From Gracilariopsis chorda (taxonomy: Eukaryota > Rhodophyta > Florideophyceae > Gracilariales > Gracilariaceae), in the NCBI GenBank assembly GCA_003194525.1, contig NBIV01000014.1, positions 186,001 through 250,000 of the forward strand: DNA of 64,000 bases. Reading direction: 5' to 3'. Under the pieces are notes generated by a model, which worked only from the letters and a program-made list of their open reading frames with translations, did no database searches and was not told the origin of the DNA. The position numbers and the translations under genes were made by a program. How positions within the stretch are numbered: position 1 is the first letter of the stretch; each line of letters opens with the position of its first letter. This document shows, in pieces, positions 56,801 through 64,000 of the stretch.

Positions 56801-57512
56801 GTTTCTGTGGCGGTTCTCGATGCAAGAAGGAATGAAGATTCGTGATTCTCACCGGGAAGTTCTCTGGAAGGCAATTGATGGAAGATTTTGATCCAAGACC
56901 AGGTTGACGAGTTTGTTGAGCCTGAGCTTCACCGTTCCGCTTTCCTAGATTTACCCAGACTAAGCGCACATGGCCATCATCAAGTTTTGAGAATGCTTCA
57001 TACAGACTATTGTTTGGCTCGAGAGCGTTTCCGCGTTTGACATCAGCCTGGATAACCTTCTCGGAGGTAAAACCCTTTTCATAACGATCCGGAACGGAAC
57101 AGAATAAGTATACAGTATGTCTTAAAGGCTTCGCGGAATGCATGACCCGGTCGTTGTTGACCTTTCGAATGAGCTTGAGAAGCACTTTGGTTACACCGCT
57201 CATCGATGAATCATCTGTCGTTGGGCCCTGTATTGGACTTAGGTCTGTTAGTTGCAGATTAGTCATGATCTCATTCTGAATGTTCCCAAGAGTTCTTGGG
57301 CTCATCTGCTGAGTCTCGCATCGAGGTGGAGAAGGAAGCGTGGAGTTAAAGATATGGAAAGTGAACCTTTCGCATTTAGCATCCCTGAGAATATTTGATA
57401 TTGCTTGGTACAGATCCTTTGAGACATCTTGAGCTTGATTCGATGGATCTTGTGGACAACCGTGCGATAGAAGTGAACTGTAGGAATCGATAAGGATGTG
57501 GTGGAGGGCCAT
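53898..57512 (-). CDS. Large nuclear-looking protein, possible Treslin/Sld3-like factor
   Basis: 1,204 residues from ATG at 57512, one open frame. No certain family. The first 200 residues look like a von Willebrand A-type fold: MALHHILIDSYSSLL, FTFHIFNSTL, HTVYLFCSVPDRYEK and HVRLVWVNLGK, with an alternation of strands and helices. Treslin/TICRR has a comparable N-terminal layout. Residues 500-750 are polar and probably disordered. A helical block follows (about 760-980: VQEAMRSLSRITMAV, LWKVMIEALEQVMWLVSKVL, FDIVFERFFDSVLIHLAQ). The last 200 residues are very basic with several possible nuclear signals (KKRKKKP, RKRKM, RRQSKRK, RRKRK) and an acidic patch (ESSDDDLDGDE). It shares a divergent promoter with E2F-like sites with the RAD54B gene, which fits a replication or division role. 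The Treslin idea is only a hypothesis. Confidence 0.85.
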   Translation of the reverse strand: MALHHILIDSYSSLLSHGCPQDPSNQAQDVSKDLYQAISNILRDAKCERFTFHIFNSTLPSPPRCETQQMSPRTLGNIQNEIMTNLQLTDLSPIQGPTTDDSSMSGVTKVLLKLIRKVNNDRVMHSAKPLRHTVYLFCSVPDRYEKGFTSEKVIQADVKRGNALEPNNSLYEAFSKLDDGHVRLVWVNLGKRNGEAQAQQTRQPGLGSKSSINCLPENFPVRITNLHSFLHREPPQKQMLATSLRKRLESARNECWQNEGSRINAQIVFEQPNEHPTKLKLLTSVTIHSLQSSSKGKRATNIFILSHYLKDSEPFVSENALSAKRSHPRTIRPRSGHDVSSFSSFVRYLKQMHTLAVATEISVDHKQRTLSCRSVLIVPYSTNVATLHRLPNHHSCHSRPRDSNVPKTYDQWMNWYNGGRAIQTDPEVKSDRGTLILNEPALAPSVLGLENRVVSVATAKDNSSHLPRNHGENGYLSNNVKLSTGRLDGHPKPFAGHVDGRVNPKARLRSVELSTSVFETAQVSPRPALASAQITHGDSLRTNAIRVSTVTKNGFRYKRVSAGSSDQDIADKNALRRRLREVSDNGHKLCKMLNPIQRSGTEGASGVYGGEMDKSELRERKLDQPNTLLISNLACVYPKRMPTASVAQSEFAKHNIGQRRLERSECIGKKEFFLSCGKRKHETEDLLNSTSTDVAGFCDPHLEQSDSPPQNEQKQTDEKHSPLKGCRVHALKEQSIDSATDCPVRDEDNPALTCWEDALHQEVQSFEGILVDLSNCSDKKPSPLVQEAMRSLSRITMAVSRQSQEWASLRDFATRRLKDHGTVIDSIQAAQKCFYSNESEQTRLSGGKLWKVMIEALEQVMWLVSKVLDPGTRTSKKRKKKPETLNRATTILSCVQVMGQLASSLFDSPDLFDIVFERFFDSVLIHLAQTSPNEELKYWARDVFEHFEKEVTSAVIRAGHTVKGSTPSEPVSGKARDLNFQSCKVPDRTVQHKRKRKMLNSSNDTSRRQSKRKFSQLSAGRKLSANKAGALQHHPAFRRGKAFTGQRRKRKTAMKKTTPTISCPTNALDRLVHTGSLQSSLDAIKLPESSDDDLDGDEIEASDNECVKLIGHDASNSERQSMENPSISSGLNQEVHNAHFREMCLSTEGGRNAETGRTGAKSDVTPRDGEAMRYRNDLNQKKSERAPMALRSSSAKERINKTAC

Positions 57513-57732
57513 CCGTCCGCAGCCAGAGCCCTGTCAAGGTTCTCCCGCAAGGCTGCGATGCGGGTCAACAAAGACAGCTGAGTAGTGAAAATATGTTCAA
57601 GGCCTGAGCGAGAGTCTTCACTTCCAGGGCCAGGGTGGGTGAATGCAATGACGACGAAGATGGTATGTGAGATGCATAATAAAAGCTAGAGAATGACCGA
57701 AACGATGCAGGTTCTACACTGAGTAGATTGTA

Positions 57733-57743
57733 TTCCCGCCAAA
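57733..57743 (+). promoter_or_regulatory. E2F-like site 1
   Basis: TTCCCGCCAAA matches the E2F/DP consensus TTSSCGCSAA-type core. It is 221 bases upstream of the large minus-strand gene and 422 upstream of the RAD54B start. Confidence 0.55.
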
Positions 57744-57914
57744 TATTGTGCATAACACTTTAGGACGCACTAATCCAATCTGACGTGTTTCTCTTGAACA
57801 CGTCCAGAGACTATTCCTATTGGATCACGTTCTGTGACTCGTCAAAAATTTCCAGAATTCTCGTTGTTCCTCACGAACACGCCTTATACACACAAGGAAC
57901 GAAACACTCATTCT

Positions 57915-57923
57915 CCCGCCAAA
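57915..57923 (+). promoter_or_regulatory. E2F-like site 2
   Basis: CCCGCCAAA (context TTCTCCCGCCAAAC), 242 bases upstream of the RAD54B start, same core as site 1. Confidence 0.5.
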
Positions 57924-58164
57924 CAAAGTGGACAGCATTTCACCTTTTGCACCCCAACTTTGCGATTCCTGGATCATTGCGAACCCATACGCATGGAAGG
58001 ACCAACTTGCTCGAACAATGCTGCGCTCCTCTGATACATTTTCTATACGAACTGCTCCAGGCTCTGCTCGTCTCTTCTTGGGCGGCTTGAGGATCGAGAA
58101 CCCCTACTCAAACTGATCCTTCCCTATATCAGAAGCCCCTTGTACCACGTAGCGCGTCAACATA

Positions 58165-61158
58165 ATGCAACCAACCTTCCCCCGCTCACGCTTGCGGGTT
58201 GGTTTGTCCCGTGCCCGCATATCAACGTCTCCAACAATTACGAATCGGCGAATAACTCCCCGAATAGGAATTACGGGTAATGTGCCCGGTAGACCTAGTT
58301 CACTCTCTGCCTCAAGACCACTCAAACCCCAAGGTCAAGCAACGCTTCACTCTTCAACCGCCAAACCTGCTCAAACGACAGATAGTGACGCGACAATGAA
58401 GCGAAAGATGTATTTTTCGGTGTTGTACACCAAGCGTTCAAAGAAGAAGCACAAGTCCTATCTTGACGGATTCATTATCGTGACAAATGATCGGCACGTT
58501 GAACTTCAAAATGAAGATGGAAAGAAAGTCACTTCTGAACGCGTTGGTAAATTGGGCGGTTTGAAGCCCGGTAATACGTTGGAAGTCAGCTCATGGGAGC
58601 TAGAAGTGCAAGATCATATTAGTGAAGAGAACTTCGTTTCAGGACGCGTATTCCTCAAAGCAGCTCCTCAAACTATATCTCGTAGAATTCCGACGAAGAG
58701 GAGGCCTTTCAAGCCACTAAAACCGAAATCCATGAATTGTCAAAACCAGAATACTGGATCTACTCCTCTCCATGATCCACTTGCACCGAATGCATTCATC
58801 CTATCTCCAACCCAAGCGAAACATAGTGACAGTACCATTCCAGTTCTTCTTGACCCGTACCTTGCACGACGAATGAGAGCACACCAAAAGGATGGTGTCA
58901 TGTTCTTGTATCGCTGTGTTACAGGGATGCTGGCTGTAGATGACACCACCAGACAAGGCGCCATTCTTGCAGACGAGATGGGGCTCGGTAAGTCTCTTCA
59001 GGCCATTGCTCTTATCTGGACACTTCTGAAACAAGGTCCAACGGGATTTCCGCTCGTAAAGAAAGCAATCGTTGTCTGCCCAGCTTCTTTGGTCAACAAT
59101 TGGGTGAATGAAGTGAAGAAGTGGCTAGGACCTGAAAGATTAGAACCAATAGGCGTAGAAAGCGGAAACTCTTCGTTTGAAAGCAAGCAAGGTTTAGCAG
59201 CTTTCGTCAACGGAAACGTGAAGAAATTACTGATTATCTCGTATGAGATGTTTCGAAGCTACGCTGAACACCTCTACAGAAGCGGATGTGGTTTGGTCAT
59301 ATGCGACGAGGGCCACCGCTTGAAAAGCAGTCAAGGGAACAAAACCATCGATGCTCTGCGAAACCTTCCGTGTAGGAGGAGAGTCATACTCACCGGTACG
59401 CCCGTGCAGAATGATCTTGACGAATTCTTTGCAGTATGTGATTTTGTTAACCCTGGATGTTTAGGTACTCTTCAGTCGTTTCGAAATGTTTTCGCCAATC
59501 CTATCATTGCATCAAAGGATTCGAATGCCACACACTCGAATCAAAGAATTGGGGAAGCTCGTGCGCAAGAGCTGTCTCGCGTTACTTCGACTTTTGTGCT
59601 TCGTCGCACTTCCGATATTCTCGAGCAATACTTGCCACCCAAAACTGAGACGGCTATCTTTTGTAGACTTGTTCCAGAACAAGAGAAGGCATATGAAAGT
59701 GAGGCAAAGAGTCGGTATACTGATATAGACTCAACCAGGTTCAGTGTGGCACTAAGTGCTATCAACTATCTTCGGAAGATATGCAGCCACCCCGCCCTCA
59801 TTGCAAAGGACGAGGACAGGCAAACTGATTCCTTCGAATACAAAGGACAATGTGACGGCTACTTTGACGTGTCTCATTCTTCGAAATTGTTAATCGCGAT
59901 GTCAATCTGCGAAGCATGTATGTCAGTCAACGACAGAGTGATCGTGGTGAGCAACTTCACCACCACACTGGATCTGGTACAGGATGCCTTGACACGGCGG
60001 CGTGTCAAGTATTGCCGACTGGATGGGAGCACGAATGTCAGCCATCGAGGGGACATAGTACACAAATTCAACAAAGGAAGGTTGGGAGATGTGTTTCTGT
60101 TAAGTGCAAAAGCCGGCGGTGTGGGTCTGAATCTTATCGGCGCAAATCGTCTCATTCTTTTTGACCCTGACTGGAATCCTGCGACTGATTTACAGGCAAT
60201 GGCAAGGGTGTGGCGTGACGGTCAGAAGAAGCCCGTGTTTGTGTACCGCTTGCTATGCACCGGGACTATCGAGGAGAAAATTTTTCAGAGGCAACTCTTT
60301 AAAGGAGAACTAAAGTGTGCTGTCGACGGAGATGGTGATGATGGTATAAGTCCGAGTGGTGCATTTGGAGGCAAAGAAGGTAACTTCAGCGCTGAACAAT
60401 TGAAGGATTTGTTCCAGTACCATAGGCACTTGCGGTTCTGTGATACTTTACAAGTTCTAGAAAATTCTCAGCTTTTGACCAAAAAGGATGACCGATCTGA
60501 TGACAACCATGAGTTCGACGACAAGAAACGCAAGCCAAGGGAAGACAACACCAGCCTTCTAAAGAGGTTCAGTCAATATAGAAGGATTATAGAAGAAGAA
60601 TCCGTTGAGGTGGAAAATCTAGTCATGTGCGAGGAAGATGATGTGCTGAATACTGCCCTGAATGCAGATCTAAGCACGCATGGTTTAGTGTCGTATCTGT
60701 ATACAAATAAGAGCGGCAATCGGCATGAAAATGAGCTGAGGAATGATATCTTTGACAATGACGAAAGATACAAACTCGGTGAGCGTGGCATGGATACGGG
60801 AGTGGGCACAAAAAGAAAACTGCCAAAACTGTTTGACAGCGAGTCCGAAGCCAGTAGTGACGAGGATGTAGAAAAGGCTATGGCTATGTTGAACACTGAG
60901 CGGGAGAAAAGATACAAACAAAGCAAAACCATGGGTCGACTAAGTGAAGGAATTTTGGTGTTAGACGAGAAGGTTCCCTCGGGGATAGCGAACGAGCTAA
61001 ATGACCGCTCTACGAATCAAGACATTGGAGCAGCGCCGCGGACAGAAGAAAATGAACGAAACGAAAAGGAATGGGATGCAGCACTGGATACATTGTCGGT
61101 GGACTACGCGGAAAGCGTCGGTCAAGAAAACACTGGTCATGACGGATCGACACGCTGA
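58165..61158 (+). CDS. RAD54B: RAD54B-like SNF2 DNA translocase
   Basis: 997 residues from ATG at 58165. RAD54-type motors move along double-stranded DNA and help RAD51/DMC1 in homologous recombination. After a basic leader, residues about 77-155 form the DUF2439-type domain (MYFSVLYTKRSKKKHKSYLDG, then LKPGNTLEVSSWELEV) that marks RAD54B rather than RAD54. The SNF2 motor follows: Walker A DEMGLGKS (270-277), DEGH box (381-384), LTGTPVQND (about 413), and the second lobe with LSAKAGGVGLNLIGANRLI (about 648-666) and ARVWRDGQKK (about 679). The C-terminal 200 residues are charged and probably disordered. A longer C-terminal tail than human RAD54B (910 residues) explains the length. The last 22 bases overlap the end of the opposed gene. 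Confidence 0.93.
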   Translation: MQPTFPRSRLRVGLSRARISTSPTITNRRITPRIGITGNVPGRPSSLSASRPLKPQGQATLHSSTAKPAQTTDSDATMKRKMYFSVLYTKRSKKKHKSYLDGFIIVTNDRHVELQNEDGKKVTSERVGKLGGLKPGNTLEVSSWELEVQDHISEENFVSGRVFLKAAPQTISRRIPTKRRPFKPLKPKSMNCQNQNTGSTPLHDPLAPNAFILSPTQAKHSDSTIPVLLDPYLARRMRAHQKDGVMFLYRCVTGMLAVDDTTRQGAILADEMGLGKSLQAIALIWTLLKQGPTGFPLVKKAIVVCPASLVNNWVNEVKKWLGPERLEPIGVESGNSSFESKQGLAAFVNGNVKKLLIISYEMFRSYAEHLYRSGCGLVICDEGHRLKSSQGNKTIDALRNLPCRRRVILTGTPVQNDLDEFFAVCDFVNPGCLGTLQSFRNVFANPIIASKDSNATHSNQRIGEARAQELSRVTSTFVLRRTSDILEQYLPPKTETAIFCRLVPEQEKAYESEAKSRYTDIDSTRFSVALSAINYLRKICSHPALIAKDEDRQTDSFEYKGQCDGYFDVSHSSKLLIAMSICEACMSVNDRVIVVSNFTTTLDLVQDALTRRRVKYCRLDGSTNVSHRGDIVHKFNKGRLGDVFLLSAKAGGVGLNLIGANRLILFDPDWNPATDLQAMARVWRDGQKKPVFVYRLLCTGTIEEKIFQRQLFKGELKCAVDGDGDDGISPSGAFGGKEGNFSAEQLKDLFQYHRHLRFCDTLQVLENSQLLTKKDDRSDDNHEFDDKKRKPREDNTSLLKRFSQYRRIIEEESVEVENLVMCEEDDVLNTALNADLSTHGLVSYLYTNKSGNRHENELRNDIFDNDERYKLGERGMDTGVGTKRKLPKLFDSESEASSDEDVEKAMAMLNTEREKRYKQSKTMGRLSEGILVLDEKVPSGIANELNDRSTNQDIGAAPRTEENERNEKEWDAALDTLSVDYAESVGQENTGHDGSTR

Positions 61159-61856
61159 GGCTGTGGAGATGGTGAGGCGGCTGCTGAGGGTTGCCCTGTG
61201 GTCGGATACATGCAGTTGAGGATCTCTCTGACAAACCGTGGCCCTTGCGCAATCTCGAATTGTATGCCATGCTCCTGAGCCAATTCAGGAACTTCACCAG
61301 AGAAGTGGGCATCTTGACGGGTATACTCGACATTGTCGTCATCCCAGCGGAGATCAAACGCAATTCGGTCACCGTTTTCTGGATTTGTCATACCTACGTG
61401 CACTGCAGGTTGACTGCCACATTGAAGGGTTGCGCCTAGGAGGATTTCCAGGCATCGTTGCAGATTGGCGGCGCGTTTATCGCTTGATGGTACACCCTTT
61501 TCTTCCTCGTGAACTGCTCGCGCCAGGCGAGTGATGGTAGAATCGGGAAGATAGTTTTGAAGGGCGGTCGGACGAGTGGGTGTTTGCAGTTGCTCAAGTT
61601 CATGTAGTAGGGTTGAGAGTCGGGCGTGCTTGTAATCGGCTCGTGCGCGAGAAATGCGAGTTGATTTGAGCTTGGTGATGATGCGCTGTGATTCAAGATT
61701 GGTGTGGCTCAGCCGTGCATTCTCGCTGCGAAGGGCTCTAATCAATTCTTGTGCGTCTCGAAGTGCTTGCCGGAGTGCGGCCTCGGGGTTGGTTGATGAG
61801 TTAGGTATAGAAACATCGTCTAGTGGGGGAAGCGATCTTGGAGTGAAAGGAACCAT
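61137..61856 (-). CDS. Coiled-coil protein with Csm1/Pcs1-like globular end
   Basis: 239 residues from ATG at 61856. Residues about 25-105 form a coiled coil (ALRQALRDAQELIRALRSENARL, then RLSTLLHELEQL). Residues about 145-215 form a compact domain: AVHVGMTNPENGDRIAFDLRW, VEYTRQDAHFSGEVPELA, IQFEIAQGPRFVREIL. This order (coil, then strand-rich RWD-type head with 'F.L...Y.....LP......I.F.....F...I') is that of Csm1/Pcs1, the monopolin subunit that clamps kinetochores, and of related Spc24/25-type kinetochore proteins. Sequence identity is too low to be certain. Its promoter carries an E2F-like site, and its 3' end overlaps the RAD54B gene by 22 bases. Confidence 0.8.
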   Translation of the reverse strand: MVPFTPRSLPPLDDVSIPNSSTNPEAALRQALRDAQELIRALRSENARLSHTNLESQRIITKLKSTRISRARADYKHARLSTLLHELEQLQTPTRPTALQNYLPDSTITRLARAVHEEEKGVPSSDKRAANLQRCLEILLGATLQCGSQPAVHVGMTNPENGDRIAFDLRWDDDNVEYTRQDAHFSGEVPELAQEHGIQFEIAQGPRFVREILNCMYPTTGQPSAAASPSPQPQRVDPS

Positions 61857-62342
61857 TGTCTCTTCACACTTGCGTCACTCGAAAGTTGAGACGAACGATG
61901 GCAAACTACCGCAGGTAAGGGTTATCTACGTTCTGTACCAAGCACAAGGGTCCAACGACACTGGATTCACTCTCGACCTTTATCTATGGGGGATGCGGTT
62001 ATATCCGGTGGACGCCCAGAATGTTGGTAGAGTTACGGTTTGGCGGGAAATGCTCATCGAGTGGGGCAGTGCGGACTGGTGACAGTTATAAACGTGTCCA
62101 CTTTTCGTCTTTGGGTTTGATGTCACCTGCGCGCACGCCCAGCGCACATTCGCAACACCTGGGAGATATTTTGGAGATGGGCGTGTGGGCGCCCTCCCTT
62201 GCAGCGATTCCCATCATTCTTGCCGTGAACCGACTCCACTGCGGTTGTTCATCTCGCGCACGCCGTCAATCCCCACGTCGGTGCGCGTTCATCTACCCCA
62301 GACAGACTGCGCCCTTCTCCGCAATCATTCAGTCCGCCCAAA
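61857..62342. promoter_or_regulatory. Divergent promoter region with E2F-like site
   Basis: Between the Csm1-like gene (minus) and the NUMOD3 gene (plus). The strong E2F-like site at 62039-62050 is listed separately. Open frames here are not supported. Confidence 0.5.
62039..62050 (-). promoter_or_regulatory. E2F-like site 3
   Basis: TTTGGCGGGAAA on the plus strand (TTTCCCGCCAAA on the minus), a full match to the classic E2F site. It is 183 bases upstream of the Csm1-like start and 293 upstream of the ATG at 62343. Confidence 0.65.
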
Positions 62343-63195
62343 ATGAACCCTCCTTGTCCAACCGCCTCGCCTCCGGCCTTCGCGCTCTCAATGCATGTGG
62401 GGCAAGACGCCCAAACCCTGCCTCTGCCGCTAACGACGCATCGACCCCTTACTCAGTCTTCGCTTCCTTCCGTGTCCCCGCTTCCCGCCCGTCTTCAATT
62501 AGCGCGTATTCGATTCCATCTTCTCAACAGTCGTGCGCGTGAAAGCGCCGAGAACGAGCGCCGCGGCGAAGCTGATAAGCGCCCTGAAGGCGAGCCTCGT
62601 CGCCGCAATTACAGCGCGGCAGAACGTCGCTCCCGCAGTGACCGGTTAAAAAAACTTGTGGAGCGACCCTGAATGGCGGGAGCGCGTTCTTGCGAAGAGG
62701 CGGGATCCTGACGTGATCAAGAAGATCTCCGAGGCTTCGAAAAACAACTGGCAAGACGCGGAATTCAGAGAGCGGATGCGCGCCTCTAGAATCGGTAGAG
62801 CGGCTCCTAACAAGGGACAGCCGGCCAGTAAAGTCACTCGCATGAGAATGAGTTTATCGAGAAAGGGCGTACCCACGTCCTCTGAGACAAGGAAGAAAAT
62901 GTCCTTGGCGAAGCTTAATCGGCCGGACGATGATGACTGGCCACGTCTTATCTCGCAAAGCAAGAAAGGGAAGACAAAGGAGTACTTTGCGATGAAGCGA
63001 GAGTTTCGAGCTCTACACCACGACCTTATGCTCTGGAGTGATACGTATAGAGCTAAACATGGGAAGCTCCCTAGCGCCGCCACATATGAAAGATTTGTCG
63101 CGCCCATGATGATCTTTAGAATTAAGCGATATCTAATGCTTAAGGAAGCGATAGGTGAAGATGAGCCCCAAGCAAGAGACATTATTTCAGACTGA
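62343..63195 (+). CDS. NUMOD3-repeat DNA-binding protein, frame changed at an A-run
   Basis: The readable main part (62656-63195) has repeats of the NUMOD3 kind, the nuclease-associated DNA-binding module: DPEWRERVLAKRR, DAEFRERMRASRIGRAAPNKG, VTRMRMSLSRKG, SSETRKKMSLAKLNRP. A conserved helical tail follows (KREFRALHHDLMLWSDTYRAKHG). It has no ATG of its own. The frame from ATG at 62343 ends with RRNYSAAERRSRSDRLKK and flows into it if one base is taken out of the run of seven A at 62648-62654. The N-terminal 60 residues are Pro/Ser/Thr-rich with Arg and nearly no acid, like an organelle presequence. I read this as one gene of about 283 codons with a one-base homopolymer difference (sequence error or real mutation). 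No endonuclease domain is present. Confidence 0.65.
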
Positions 63196-63699
63196 TTCAT
63201 TTGATACTCTACTAGATACGTCGTGTAAGAGTTGCTCGCAGTTGGTGGTTGTCTTGTACCACGTAGTATTCTACTATAGGGTTTCAACCTGCAGTTAAGG
63301 TGTGAAGAATACGGAGCGGAAAGCTACTAGAAAAATGATGGCAGAAAGGTGCCGTTGCCCTCGCACTTCGAACATATCCTCTGGCAGTAAGCAGTCCTTT
63401 CCCCATCCGTGACCACCTCTGTCCATAAAGTCAGAGACTTCCGCAGTAAGCGCACTGGAGTGCAAAAGGGACCGCTCGCCACTGTCAGTTATAATAGCGT
63501 TCCGCTTGTCGTGGCAATGTAGAATTGCGGATCGGTAAATGGGCATTAATACGTTGTATGATAAATGGTACTCTCTGAGCACGCTCTGTAGATACGATGA
63601 CTGTTCGCAAGCTCTCGGTGAATCCGTCTTCTCAAAAGCCGTTCTCACAGTAGAATGCCGTGACGGAAAGAGGTAAGCAATTTGGATTACAAAACTATG
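63196..63699. other. Convergent intergenic region
   Basis: Space between two genes that end toward each other. The minus-strand frame at 63295-63648 lacks an ATG and any recognisable motif, so I do not call it. Confidence 0.5.
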
Positions 63700-64000
63700 T
63701 TACACCTTTTCAAACTTAGAGGTCAGCTCAGTCACATTTGCTTCTTCACCTAGCTTCTCATCGAAACCATAGAACTCCCCATCTTCAATTATGCCGTCCT
63801 CCAGTGGACCGTTGAGCGACGTGATTTCCATGGGAACATCATCGGCAACGATCCACTCCAGCGGTTGCAGTCCGCGACACTCAAGCGAAAGAATCTCTGC
63901 CCAATCCGGTGAAGCCTCCTCCGTGTACGCGCCCTGCTGAAGTAACTTTACGTCGTTTACGCGTCCGCAAAGCTTGCAGGTTAATTTTAGACTCACAACG
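63700..64000 (-). CDS. CZIB/UPF0587 (DUF866) zinc-binding protein, C-terminal part
   Basis: The 3' part of a gene that starts beyond the right edge; the frame is still open there. About 100 residues are visible, against about 160 for the family. Seen: KLTCKLCGRVNDV, the second CxxC zinc pair (the first pair must lie outside the window), then LSLECRGLQPLEW, the family's hallmark block, and the ending FYGFDEKLGEEANVTELTSKFEKV. The human relative is CZIB (C1orf123), a CxxC-motif zinc protein of poorly known, possibly redox-related function. The hallmark blocks leave little doubt about the family. Confidence 0.9.
   Translation of the reverse strand, partial: VVSLKLTCKLCGRVNDVKLLQQGAYTEEASPDWAEILSLECRGLQPLEWIVADDVPMEITSLNGPLEDGIIEDGEFYGFDEKLGEEANVTELTSKFEKV

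Larger units (their letters stand above)
57513..58164. promoter_or_regulatory. Bidirectional promoter region
   Basis: 652 bases between two divergent starts (57512 minus, 58165 plus). Holds two E2F-like sites, listed separately, and no other supported feature. Both genes are likely to be controlled from here. Confidence 0.6.

Noticed and set aside
62646-62656. Programmed -1 frameshift at the A-run
   Set aside because: The shift needed to reach the NUMOD3 frame is +1 (or -2), not -1, so the classic slippery-site mechanism does not fit.
63295-63648. 117-residue minus-strand frame
   Set aside because: No ATG, no motif, and it lies in the short gap between two convergent genes.

Overview
The window looks like nuclear DNA of an intron-poor eukaryote. 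A florideophyte red alga is my best guess, but this is inference. The reasons are very long uninterrupted host genes (a 2,463-codon acetyl-CoA carboxylase, a 997-codon RAD54-type ATPase), a ketosamine kinase with a possible organelle presequence, tightly packed genes on the right, and a block of nested transposons on the left. No rRNA, tRNA or CRISPR array was seen.

Layout, left part (1-41,050): mobile-element territory. A chromodomain-bearing Ty3/Gypsy element (A, minus strand) runs from beyond the left edge to about 9,584. It sits in the gag of an older relative (C, to about 10,550). Next come a gag remnant of another LTR element (10,548-11,450), a broken pogo-like transposon (about 11,780-13,770), a long stretch with little coding sense, a broken PIF/Harbinger-like transposon (17,431-18,945) and a decayed, possibly Academ-like element with an XPG-like nuclease region and a Cys-rich CXC domain (about 19,070-22,594). 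An apparently complete pogo/Tigger-like transposon with perfect 23-bp inverted repeats and TA duplications follows (26,327-28,376). After it lies a second, much better preserved Gypsy chromovirus (B, 28,477-39,889) with LTRs, primer binding site, polypurine tract and a 5-bp target duplication. A Tc1-like fossil (40,047-41,049) closes the block.

The most unusual signal is a gene module of unknown function placed antisense between pol and the 3' LTR of element B (two adjoining frames, 37,391-39,195). A diverged, broken relative of it lies in the same relative place in element A (28-1,886). Two deeply diverged chromoviruses therefore appear to carry the same extra antisense module.

Right part (43,663-64,000): host genes. 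Multidomain acetyl-CoA carboxylase makes malonyl-CoA for fatty acid synthesis. A fructosamine/ketosamine-3-kinase does protein deglycation. A large nuclear-looking protein of unknown identity (perhaps Treslin/Sld3-like) lies head-to-head with a RAD54B-like DNA translocase. A coiled-coil Csm1/Pcs1-like protein overlaps the RAD54B gene tail-to-tail. A NUMOD3-repeat protein and the 3' part of a CZIB/UPF0587 zinc protein end the window. E2F-like sites lie in both divergent promoter regions around the RAD54B gene, suggesting a small cell-cycle-regulated chromosome-maintenance cluster.
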